DNA of 64,000 bases from Cryptomeria japonica (Eukaryota > Streptophyta > Pinopsida > Cupressales > Cupressaceae), in contig NC_081413.1 of assembly GCF_030272615.1 (NCBI RefSeq), forward strand, positions 443,201,038 through 443,265,037, read 5' to 3'. Under the pieces are notes generated by a model. That model worked only from the letters and a program-made list of their open reading frames with translations, was not told where the DNA came from and did no database searches. Shown here one piece after another: positions 48,055-58,590 of the stretch (its first letter is position 1; every line of letters starts with the position of its first letter). Both the position numbers and the translations under genes were made by a program.

Positions 48055-48579
48055 TCGGTAAAGGTATGAAGGGACTGCATTCTCTCAAGGTTAAATCTTA
48101 ACAGTTCCTATTTTATCATGTACTTAATTCAAATCTCCATAATTAAGATGTAATAGTAAGTTTGAAATTATATCAAAGTCTTTTGAAGCACTATACAGGA
48201 AACCTATCTAGTCGATGAATGAAGGAATTTTGGTTACTCAGTTAAAGTGGAAAAAGGAAAGAAGGTTTAGTGGAACTGAGTGCATTTAATGTTTTTGACC
48301 TAACCCGCACAAAGCCCGATAAGGCATATGGTGTACTTAAAAGCATTTTCGTGGTTCATTTTCAACTTACCAAGTTTTCGAGAGAGTAGAGAAAAGCGAA
48401 TCAAAGGCGATCAAACCTCCTACAAAGAAAATTCAAGGTATTTACATCAATCTCAATGCATTGTTAAGCAGATTCACCGATTGTATCTAGTTGCCATTAT
48501 CTGCTAAGTATAAAGTGTTAGTCGTTTGAAAATCCTGAAACCCTAAGGATCCTTTGTTAGCTTTTATCTAAAATATACA
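48055..48579 (+). other. Spacer between gag and second frame
   Basis: No long open frame. A telo-box AAACCCTAA lies at 48538-48546, about 35 bp before the ATG of the second frame. In host plant genes this motif is frequent near 5' ends, so the spacer could be a captured leader. That is inference only. Confidence 0.45.
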
Positions 48580-51500
48580 ATGGCACCGAAGATCCAAGAT
48601 CCCATAGTTGTCAAGAATGTAGAGAAGCCCTCACTAAAATACTCTTTGACTCTCAAAGTTGCATCTGAACTAGATGACAAAACCACCTTTTCACTCATCC
48701 TAGATAGAGTGTTGTTAGTTGAGGATGTGAGATTCTTCACCAAATGTCATGTTGAAGAACTCAGTCATGTTGAAATTAAAGACACCTATGATGAGTTGTG
48801 CACAGATGGTAAATTGAATAGAAAGTATGAACACATCAAGATCAAGGGATTAACTGAAGCCCTAAACTATCCCCGTGTGTTCAAACCCCAGTGGGTTAAG
48901 TTTGTTCTAAGAAGAGTTCACGATTATTTCATGTGGCTAGAAGAGCAACCATTTAAGATTACCAAGGAAATCATTCATCTGATTATAGGTTACCCCATTT
49001 ATGATCATGCCTGAGCCCAAAAGATGATATCACAGAAGGAATTGATCAGTTTAACTGGAGTGGAATCAGATTGTAGAGGATTGAAACTGAATAATGTGAC
49101 AGATGAAGAACTAAAATTTTCCATAAGAGTTATAGGTTACTGTTTCTTCCAATCGGCAAGGGAAAATAGTGTACCTAGTGCAGCAGTAGACTTAGCATAC
49201 AAAATTGTGAAAAAGGGAATGAAAATTGATCTATGTGAGGTGTTTCTGAAGAACCTATTTGAGAATTTGAACACCATCAGGAAGCCGAAGAAAAACAACT
49301 CGGCTAATACATTAAAGTTTGGATCATTACTTGTATGCATGTTTTTCTATTTTGAAAAATTCTTTCCATCAGTCGGTAAAGTTGTTTGGGAACTACATCA
49401 ACCAATCACCCATCAGATAAATGACTTCATCAAGAAGTTAGGTGATAATTTCAATGATATTATGGATGACTACTTCAGTAAATTTCAAGAGAAAATGCAT
49501 AACAGGTATCAAATTCCACCCCAGCTAGTGGAGAAATACAAAAATAATATATGTTTTGAAGTTGACACCAATTACTGTTATGTGAATGTTGTGGAACCAT
49601 GAACTCAATCTTTGTCACCTATGGGATATGAGATTGATTTTGACATCACACAATAGCAAATTGATGCATTTCTCACATTACCGAGGCATGCTACTGAGCT
49701 AAGGTATGGAACCTATGAGGAAGTAAAGGAAAAGGTAAAGATGAGCATTGTAGTACCCAAAGTTACAAGAAAGGCAACAAAAATGATAAAGGCATTGTCA
49801 GAGAAATTCGGAGAAGACTCTTCCTCTACACCTATCAAAGGCACCATTGCCATTGATGAAGAGGAATCTGAAGCCCAAGAGGCAGCAATAACACTAAGCA
49901 CTGAATTGCTTGAGGGAAAAGTGTTGAAGAGAAAGAAACATGACACATCAAAGGCCTCACCGACTCCACCTCCAAAGTGACCTAACACAAGAGCATCTGT
50001 AGCCTCACTGAGTAAGAAAACAAAAAGTGTTACTACTCCCAAGGTAACAAAGACCTACAAGAAATCTACTCAGAGACTCATTTTGGCAAAAGAGTCTAGT
50101 GATACCGAATCAGAGGATGCAAGCAAATTTCAGATTGTCAAGAGCAAGAAGGTAAATGTACATAGTGTTGAAAACTTCTATGCTAATCTGAAAGAATATG
50201 GAGGATTTGGATCATTTAGATATGTCAAGTATGAAACCAGAAATAATGATGAGAAGAGACAAATTGAAGAAGTTGTCATCTGAACACTTCTAAAATTCCA
50301 GTTAGCTCCATTGGAACTAGCTAAGTCACTTCCAAATGAACTTTACTTGCATATTGATAATAGGTGGAAGTATGCAATGGACTCAGAGAAACAAATCAAA
50401 GAGAGAAGTCTAGTTCATCTATTTCCTGACATGTCAGTAGCTGAAATAAAAGAACATCTGACAACCTACAACTCAAAGTTTCTTGTCAAACAAAGAACCT
50501 TAAAACTGATGAATGGGCTATATATTGAAGTGGAAAATGAGACAAAAGCAAAGTGGTGGGAAATTTTTAAAATCAAGGATGTCGGTGAGCAAGCTGAAAT
50601 TGAAATTGTTGATGTCACTGAGCAAGATCTTGATGTTATCGAGAAAGACCTTGCTGACACCATTCAAATAGATGAAGATGTCATGGATACAGAGGCACCA
50701 GAATAGGAAATGATAGAAGGCAATGCATATGCAAAACTTGTATCTAGTGAATCAGTCTTGGAACAAGTTTAGCCTTATCCACCGGTCAAGCAACCTATCT
50801 CAACTGAAACCCCTCATGACATGAAGAAAGGAACCGAAGGTCACAAGTCTACAATAGGAGAAGGTACTACTCAAGAACATACATCTCAAGCACCTTCTAG
50901 TACTGAGAATGTTGCAACTGAGACACCAAAGGACTCTACAGAGGCTAAAGAAACTGATCAAAGTGTTTCCTCTACCGAGCAACCTACCAAGGGTCATCAA
51001 GCCTCACAAGCACTTGTCTTAGTTCCATCAGTGAAAGGTAAAGAAAAAAAGATGAAAAAGCATAGTTTAAAAGTTGATTTGTCAAAACCAATAGTGTTGC
51101 CCAATGTAGACATATCAAAATTAAAGGGGCAAGTACTCATTGATTTCAGTGAACTATGCAAAGAAAAGGCCGAACAAGAGAAGCAAATGGCGATTCAAAA
51201 GAAAAATAAAGTACTTTAGAAGGTAAAGGCACTGTTAATAGATATGCTACCAGAAGCTACAGTATCAACAGATGCAGCCATCCACATTCAACTAGATGAA
51301 CTCCTAACAAAGATAGAGACATTTGGAGTAGATGCATCAGAGTATTTGAGCAAGCTAAAAGACAAAGAGCTCACTGCAAAAATGATAGAAGAGGTACAGA
51401 AAGCTATAGCTATTGGCAAAGTTAAACTTGTCAAATTTATTGCTGATTTAACTCCTCAACTCAAGGACATTCTTTATTTATTTTAGAAACTCTGCACATT

Positions 51501-51927
51501 TTCTTTATTCATTAAAGACATTAAGAATAAAACAGAGGCAATTGAGAAAGAGATCACCGATCTCTCAAGCAAGTTGACCGCAGAGCCAAATTTACTTCAG
51601 AATTTTTATACAATGCTACAACAGCTCATGGCTCAACAATTGGACCTAAGAAATGAAGAACACAAGATCCGGATGGACATAATGACACTTCAGACATTAT
51701 TCCTTCCTCATCTTGCATCCATCCAAGAACAGATCAACCGAGCCACCTCCTTATCTACTACACAAGAGGGAAGCACTCTAGATGGCTTAATATCATTATT
51801 GGCTGATATTAAAGCACATAATTCTTTAATGGACAGTGTAAAGAATGCACTCTTTGTCTCTCTCACCGAAGCCCGGAGCAAGTACAAATCCATTTTTGAA
51901 CTGTTACCACCCTCGAATGGTAATTAA
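48580..51927 (+). pseudogene. Unknown protein of about 1,115 codons carried by the pol-less element
   Basis: A single frame runs from ATG at 48580 to TAA at 51925-51927 with no frameshift. Nine internal stops interrupt it: TGA at 49012, 49600, 49978 and 50281; TAG at 49654, 50704, 50770, 51217 and 51484. Residues 1-345 look globular (EIIHLIIGYP, FKPQWVKFVLRRVHDYF, FGSLLVCMFFYFEKFF). Residues 380-560 are Lys/Ser/Thr/Glu-rich with basic KRKK-type patches. A globular-looking part spans about 575-700. A low-complexity Thr/Glu/Ser linker follows (about 745-830). The last 200 residues are Leu/Gln/Glu-rich and likely helical or coiled-coil. No retroelement enzyme motif, signal peptide or clear membrane span is present. 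It sits where pol, or an env-like gene of Sirevirus-type copia, would be. Captured host gene, env-like gene or a plant transposon-associated protein family are all open. Confidence 0.75.
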
Positions 51928-51930
51928 GTT

Positions 51931-51954
51931 TTGATGTTTGTCAAAAAGGGGGAG
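51931..51954 (+). promoter_or_regulatory. Secondary polypurine tract
   Basis: TTGATGTTTGTCAAAAAGGG followed by GGAG lies just after the second frame. The TTTGTCA...AAAGGGGGAG arrangement also occurs 3' of pol in the copia element at 62209-62230. It probably marks the copia-type 3' region. Confidence 0.55.
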
Positions 51955-52315
51955 TGATATGATATAGTATTAGAGGAATGATACAGTATTGGGGGAGTGT
52001 AGCATTCAAAGCATCAAAGTATATAATCAAACAAAAGGAGTATAGTATACAGAGGGAGTATACCGAGCAGAGTAATCAGAGTATCCAAGAGCAGTGAATA
52101 GGATAGTAAGCAAAGATCAAGAGCAGCACATGAGAATAGATCACCAAGCATGCAAAATTAGAGTTTTGTATAGTATCTCGATAAGGGGAGTATATCTAGA
52201 TATATTATATTATTGACTATTGTATATACTGTCAGTATAGTCAAATTTTGCAAGTATATAGATTATTGAGTTATAACTTAGAAAGTAGTTTTTGTCAAAC
52301 ATCTCAACTAATGTC

Positions 52316-52327
52316 AAAAGGGGAGAT
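52316..52327 (+). promoter_or_regulatory. Primary polypurine tract of the pol-less element
   Basis: AAAAGGGGAGAT directly before the 3' LTR TG. Confidence 0.85.
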
Positions 52328-53453
52328 TGTTACTACTTATCAAGTTGCCATTAGTTTTATGTTCAAAGTTATTCTATATACTCTAGTCCGTTATCTCTAT
52401 CGAGATATTTAGTCTGTATGAATAGTCTAGTTGGTTACAAAAGAAAGTAGTCTCAAAACGTAGTATCCATCGAGCTATCTACCGAGTTTCATTTCATGTC
52501 TACTGAGCAGCAAAGATGACACACTAAGTTGATATACACCGAGTGAAATGTGTTACCAGATTCATTTAACCTAGACATACATCTGAAAACGTGTGACAAG
52601 ATCGAGGAACATCTAACCATTATCACATTGGAAATTGCACTTAAAGATTGTGTATGATTTTGATGTCATCTAACCAATGAAATAATTTGCATGGTTATTC
52701 ATTCGATAAATCATATTTGTAAGATCAAAGAAATGAATGGATCACCAACATAAGAGATCTATTTATACAACATGAGTTAGTGTGCATGAGTGTAAGAAGA
52801 CTGTTACAAAGACACAGAGGTCACCGAGAAGATTTTTAGAGAATAGTCGAAGAACAGAGTAAACAGAAGGGTTTACCGAGTTACTATATGGGTTGCCAAG
52901 GTATGCTATAAGCAAGGTAACTTATTCTGAGCACATAGAATCTGCTATAACATTCCAGATGTAAAGTTGCAGATATTTGTAATGATTTTATTGTAATATT
53001 TTGAAGTTGTAAGAGAAACCTTTAACAGGGTAAAAGACTCTAATCAAGTCTATAACTTGTAAAGCCTCTAACCAGGTGCAACATTTAGTTTAAGTGTTGT
53101 GAAATCCTTTAGCAAGGTAGATCTAACAGATCTAGATACTCCTAACAGGGTAAGCTATCAGAAATAGCTAAACATGCAGCTCTAACCGAGCACTCTTTAT
53201 TATTGCAATAGTGAAGTTGTGGGTGCCATCCCCACCACAGTTTTTCTCTCTAACCAAGAGTTTCTGCGTAACCAAAATATATGTGTTACGGAGTGAATCA
53301 TGTATGATCGCTATCTATTTGTTTTAGCTTTATATTATGTTACTGCACTATTCGGTTTATGCATAACAGTAAAGTTATTATTGAAGAAAAGTTTTGGAGT
53401 ACTGATTCACTCCTCCCCTCTCAGTACATTAGCTTTCCATATTGGGCCTAACA
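52328..53453 (+). repeat. 3' LTR of the pol-less element
   Basis: 1,126 bp, collinear with the 5' LTR apart from a few small indels (for example near 45950/52780 and 46140/52960) and scattered, mainly transitional, changes. Confidence 0.9.
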
Positions 53454-53506
53454 AGGAAATGCTAGAAATATAGAATATGCTTTTTGAAATCTACACCAAA
53501 CAGATA
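53454..53506 (+). repeat. Right copy of the roughly 51-bp flank duplication
   Basis: Repeats 45438-45488 with one mismatch, then diverges into AAACAAATTAGAGAG. See the left copy. Confidence 0.8.
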
Positions 53507-53856
53507 AAACAAATTAGAGAGAATGTTGATAAGATTTCTCATCGACGGTGAGGTGAAAAATATATGCTAGTGCACATGCGAGAGTAATTTTTTTTTTGTC
53601 TCTTCTAATTAAATATGAGTATATGAGTAGACAAAATAGACATTAAAATCTTTTGACTATTTGTAACAATAATGTCAATTAATCTATGATTTTAAATGGA
53701 GAATCAAATAAAAAAATTCTTGTTCGATTATAAGATTTTTTAATGTGTTGTGTCTAACTATTTAGATGGCTTTTGGTTCATTATTATGGTCACCCATGCA
53801 ACTATGCAAGTTGTATTACTGTGATTGATGGAATTCTTTAAATTCTCTTGGTGTGT
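53507..53856. other. Short spacer, nothing recognised
   Basis: AT-rich DNA between the pol-less element and the next LTR. No frame or repeat was recognised. Confidence 0.5.
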
Positions 53857-55021
53857 TGTTGGCCATTTGGAGGAATTGATTATGTGTTGCATTGACGTCA
53901 ACACTAGCTATTTTGGATGCTTTATCGGCACCCTTCTACTCTGGGTAGGTTGTTTGGTTCCTGGTTGGATTGGAACTAGCATGATCCGGTATGCTTCGGT
54001 ATTTTTTAGTTATGGAAATCGCTTATTAATACTACTCAGATTCATTATCAGTCAGTTGGTTTTGATCTTGTGATCAGATGCTATCCTGTCTTCTAGAAAG
54101 CTTGGTTTGTGGTTCTAGCAAGGGTTTCACTGGCAAAGCTTTCATGAAGATCTTTGATGAATTGCATAAGTGGTGTTGGTGCGGCTTTTGGTGAAGATTA
54201 TTGCTTTGCCATGTATGGACCTATATTGGATCTTGGTGTATCTAGGTTATGGACTGGCTTAATGTAACGTGTAGATTGGACCTCTCGATGTGTTTTCCAG
54301 ATGTCTTATGGGTTGGATATTATTTGTTTGGTCTTAGGCTGACATGTTTTGTAATTATGTAATTGTTTTTTTGTCTGGTGGCCAACCTTATTGTTTATGG
54401 TTGAGGGTTTTTATATATAAGATGTAAGATCTCAATGTAGATCATCATGGTATGGATATATAAGGTGCAAATAATATAATAATCATTTAGGCAGAGGATT
54501 TGGTTGATCATTGGTGATCAAATTAGGTTTATGTAAGATGATTTAGTCCTTCAGTATTGAGCTTAACTGAAACTATATTCAGGCATAGGAGATTCTATCT
54601 TTCCAGTTCATTTATTTGTTCAGATTGTAGTCTGGATTTCTATGTAGCTAGTGAGACTCCTTTTTTGATGAGCAGTGTGCTCTAGGCTGTTGGCCTTCCT
54701 ACAAGTGCAGGCCCCTCAATTGTAATTTATATACTTATTGCAGAAGTATTATGTGACTGTGGGTAGGCTTCCCACCATGGGTTTTCCCTTTATCGGGTTT
54801 TCCATGTATAAATCTTGGTGTCATGTGGATGGTATTTATTCTCTAATTATTATTTATGCTTAATTGGTTTATCTGCTATTTCGGTATTTGGTTTATGCAT
54901 TCCAATATTGAACTATTGGGTTCCAGTATTAAAATTGAAATTGCTTAAGGTTTCAATAATCTCATGACAACTGATTCACCCCCGCTCTCAGTTGTCTTCC
55001 AATTATTTGAACTATCTAACA
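53857..55021 (+). repeat. 5' LTR of copia B (left edge approximate)
   Basis: The right end CTATCTAACA directly precedes the primer site and is preceded by the copia U5 motif CTGATTCACCCCCGCTCTCA (54971-54990). The left edge is set at TGTTGGCC because downstream TTGATTATGTGTTGCATTGA resembles the LTR start region of the nested copia. No second LTR is available to confirm it. Confidence 0.55.
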
Positions 55022-55023
55022 AT

Positions 55024-55036
55024 CGGTGTCAGAGCT
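55024..55036 (+). promoter_or_regulatory. Primer-binding site of copia B (mutated)
   Basis: CGGTGTCAGAGCT resembles TGGTATCAGAGCT with two changes. Confidence 0.65.
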
Positions 55037-56373
55037 ATGGTCCTCTCTACAGAAGCTTAACCTCTTGAGGAAGATCCTAGGCTTGATGGAACAAATTACA
55101 CAATATGCAAGATTTGGATGGAGACTCACCTAAGATGTCTCAGTAAGGATATTTGGGAGATCACATAGAATGGTGTTACACCTCATAATATGGCATCTAG
55201 CAATCCTCCTCCAACAAACTTGGATAAGGAGCTGGAGAATGATTGTAGAGAAAGAGAATCCCTCTTGTGTGCACTTTCTAATCAGCAAATAATGAGATTA
55301 AATGAAAAATCATCTACAAAGGCTATATGGGGCAAGTTGGAGACTCTTAGTGAAGGTGAACCTGTTGTGAAGATTGCTAAACTTGATGGCTACCAAGAGA
55401 GATATGAAAACCCGATAATGGAAGAAGATGAAAGGATTACTGCATTCATGGAAAGGGTAAATGAGATTGTGATGGGAATTGAATGTTGTGGTGGAACTCT
55501 GAGTGAAGATGAAAAAGTTTCTAAAGTTCTGAGAGCCTTACCACCAGCTTACAAGATGAAGGCTTCTACAATTAATGAACTGAGAACAATGGAAAATACT
55601 TTTGTCAGCAAATATACCTTGGTTGGGAAATTATATACTTTTGAGCTTGAAGAATTTGGACCCTCTAGAGCTGTGAAGTCTGAACCTTCTTTTCATGCAT
55701 CTGCATCATCAACTGACAAGAAATATTGGAAAGCTTTATATGCAAAGGAATTAGATGATATGAAGAGAGAAGATGAAGAATTTGAGCAACTTGAAGCCCT
55801 ATTTTCTAGAAGAGTAACTAAAGAACCGATAGGAAGTAAGTATGAAGGAAAATCACCTTTTAAATGTTTTGCATGTAATAAGATTGGTCATTTTGCATCT
55901 ATATGTCCTGAAAGGAATTCAAGATTTCAAGAGAGAGCTAGAATATCTTTTAAGCCTAACCAAGGATATCAGAACAAGTATAAGTACAAGAAAAATAGAG
56001 ATAAATCATGCTACATAGCAGATGAGGAAGGTGTGACTAATTCTGATGATGAACCGATAGAAGAATCTGCTAGTGGTTCTGGCAATGGAAAGGAATGGGT
56101 GTTCTTGGCACTAGAAGAGAATGTACCTAAAGAGAAGGCACTTGCTGCTAAAATTGAAGATAAGGATGAATGGGTAATTGATAGTGGTTGTTCACATCAT
56201 ATGACTAGAGATAAAGGGAAGTTTCTATCTTTGCAATAATTTGATGGTGGTCTGGTCAGATTTGGAGATGACAAAGCATGTATGATCAAGGGAAAAGGAA
56301 CTATATCATTTGATGGTAAGCACAATACTAATAATATTTATAATGTTGAAGGTTTAAGGCATAATCTTTTGAG
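55037..56373 (+). pseudogene. Copia B gag and protease, 5' part
   Basis: One frame is readable from about 55037, with stops at 55058 (TAA), 55166 (TAG) and 56237 (TAA). From 55190 to 56236 it is open for 349 codons. Features are the N-terminal gag start LDGTNYTICKIWMETHLRCL, a UBN2-type domain (KAIWGKLETL, LRALPPAYKMK, ELRTMENTFVSKYTLVGKL), a zinc knuckle CFACNKIGHFASIC at 55865-55906, an acidic linker and an intact-looking protease motif EWVIDSGCSHHM at about 56167-56202. It is cut at 56373 by the nested element and continues at 63884. It is the best-preserved gag in the window. Confidence 0.9.
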
Positions 56374-57925
56374 TTTTGGCATTATGTGAATCGGTATGTT
56401 GACATAATGACATTGTGTGTTGTCATTGATGTCAATATGTTGAAGAGGTATGAACCGGCATATGTGAGAACCGGTATAACACTATGAACCGATATTTGTG
56501 CCAAAGTGAAGCGTTGTGCTTGTTCAAGATGAGCTAGCATATGGTTATGGGAACTGGAACATGGAAGCGTTGTATGACTACCAGTTGGTAGTCTCAACTT
56601 CAGGGTTTTCGGTTGAAGTGCTTCAAGTCTGTATGGCTCAACTGATGATCTTTGTGTAATGAGTAAGTAGTATAACAAAGAAAATATCATGTTGCCACGT
56701 CAGCCTTGTGCACGTGAAGGATCTTGCATGAAGAAGACTATCCCTATCTACCTCGGGAATGTGTGAAGTTTGTAAATGGTGAAAACGCATGATGGATTAT
56801 TAGCAGCTATGAAATCAGTAGGTATTGAATGATGGAGAATGTCTTGAGATTTATTCAAAGATTTGCTGCATTTAATACAATATGATCAATGGTCAGGATT
56901 GAACTATTTGAATTCCTTAACCTAACAGGTATAGGGTTTAGGGTTTATGTTGTCGACCTATCTGTTGTCCTATAAGGTCGACGTTGTGACTCTTTCAGAG
57001 GTTGTTGGAAAAAGTTGTGTGTGAGTGTCCAAGAGAAGGGATACATGATTCTTGCCAGACCAGAGGAGAGAAGTGATACCTGCAGAGTGTAAGTGCAGAA
57101 GGTGAAGAGGAGCTTAAGTGGATCTGCATTGGCATTGAGTGCTGTTACCATATCATTGAAATACCTATTGATCTCTAACCACCTCAACAGTTGGAAAATC
57201 CCCTAACACGGTAGCCTTAACCAGCTTGCTGTAAATCCCTTAATAGGGTAACTCAAAGTTATTGAGATCTGGAAAGCTAGAGAGATCTGGAAATCCTTTA
57301 GCTATTGAGTTCTTGAAATCCTCTAACAAGGTACCCTTAATAGGGTTTAACCCTTAACTGGGTATTGTAGCCATCCCTTAACCGGGTGATCTCTAACAGG
57401 ATCGGTTCCTAGCAAAACCTTTTGTAATGTCTTTAACCGGACAAGGCTTCTAAGAGAGTGGACTTCCAAAGAGTTCAACAACAAGCTTGTGGGTATTCAT
57501 CCCCACCATGGTTTTTCCCAGTTGGGTTTCCATGTGAAAAATATGTGTGTCATATGTGATGCTTTTGTCTTGTGATGCTTTGTTATTGCCTGTTAAGCAT
57601 ATGATGGTTCTATGTTTTATGCCTATTAATAAAACATGTTGAACTAGCTATTGTGAAGATATGATGATAGATTACCTGTTCATACATAAGGGTGAAACGG
57701 TAGTGTAGTTCTAAGTTGAGTGGAAAGCTAAGTGAGTAACCAGTTTATGATTGTTTTAGTTGTTCTGGGTTTTACTGGTTGCACTCTATTTCAAACCAGT
57801 GTCACTATTTGCCAGTCATTTGGAGTAATTATTGTTGAACCGGTTTAGGACTGTATTTTGTCTGTACTAATTCACCCCTCCTTTCAGTACCATTTTGGTA
57901 CTATTTTCTCATCATTGAGTTATCA
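56374..57925 (+). repeat. 5' LTR of copia C
   Basis: It contains many AACCGGT-type motifs in U3, a double telo-box GGGTTTAGGGTTTA at about 56935-56948 and a TATA-like CTATAAGG at 56970-56977. In R/U5 (57190-57440) it has an array of CCCTTAACNGGGTA-like units. Copia U5 motif TTCACCCCTCCTTTCAG lies at 57871-57887. Confidence 0.9.
56970..56977 (+). promoter_or_regulatory. Candidate TATA box of copia C
   Basis: CTATAAGG occurs about 22 bp after the double telo-box. The same pair is kept in the 3' LTR (62884-62897 and 62924-62931), which supports but does not prove promoter function. Confidence 0.45.
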
Positions 57926-57927
57926 AT

Positions 57928-57940
57928 TGGTATCAGAGCG
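57928..57940 (+). promoter_or_regulatory. Primer-binding site of copia C
   Basis: TGGTATCAGAGCG two bases after the LTR, tRNA-iMet type. Confidence 0.87.
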
Positions 57941-57996
57941 TCCTCCAGGTCCTTTGTGTTGTAAGCTTAACCGCTTGAGGTAAAGATCCCAGTCAA

Positions 57997-58590
57997 ATGA
58001 TGAAGAGGGAAGGTCCAAAGTTTAACAGGGAAAATTTTGGTATATTGAAAGATAGGATGAAGATATTATTCAGAAGCATGGGTGCTTAACAATGAATTTA
58101 TGTTGAGAATGTCTATGTTGTTCCTACCGGTACTCTCACCAATGACCAAAAGAGAGAGATACAAGAAAATGGGCAAGTCATGGAAGCCCTTATTAGTAGT
58201 CTATCTGACATTGAGTTTATTGATGTTCAAGACAAGGTAAATCCCAAAGAGGTATGGGATGCTCTTTAAAATATCTATGGTGGTGATGAACATGTAAAAC
58301 AGGCTAAGGAAGAAAGCCTGAGAGGGAAGTTTGAAGATATGCGGATGGTTGAAGGTGAGACCATTTAGCAGTATGGAATAAGAATCAAAACAGTTGTTGG
58401 AGAAATCAAGGGTGCAGGTGGTAAAATAGAAGATTTCACTATGGTAAGCAAAGTCCTGAGATCCCTATTGTCGGTCTATGCAATAAGGGTTGCTACTATT
58501 TAGGAGCTGAGATCAATAGATAAGACTAAGGTATCCTTGGACTCCATCATAGCCAAGTTGACAGCCTATGAGCTAAATAGTTATGATGGC
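57997..58590 (+). pseudogene. Copia C gag N-terminal part
   Basis: MMKREGPKFNRENFGILKDR opens a copia gag: AL.NIYGGDEHVKQAKEESL and GGKIEDFTMVSKVLRSLL are UBN2-type segments. At least five stops interrupt it (for example at 58087, 58093 and 58267). The frame shifts near 58590, where the protein continues in the next frame (MAVFKKTELAFKASAIPSKK). Confidence 0.85.

Larger units (their letters stand above)
45495..53453 (+). mobile_element. Pol-less LTR retrotransposon with gag and a second large frame (7.96 kb)
   Basis: LTRs at 45495-46644 and 52328-53453 open TGTTACTACTTATCAAG and close GGGCCTAACA. Primer site, polypurine tract and gag are present, but no protease, integrase, RT or RNase H motif is found in any frame of the 5.7-kb interior. 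The interior holds a gag with five CCHC knuckles and a separate frame of about 1,115 codons. This matches the TR-GAG type of non-autonomous element, with an extra unknown gene. LTR ends and U5 resemble those of the copia elements nearby. Confidence 0.88.

Noticed and set aside
48580-51927. Second frame as a conventional pol with unrecognised domains
   Set aside because: No DSG, zinc-binding HHCC, DDE, YxDD or RNase H motif can be found, although copia motifs stay readable in equally decayed neighbours.
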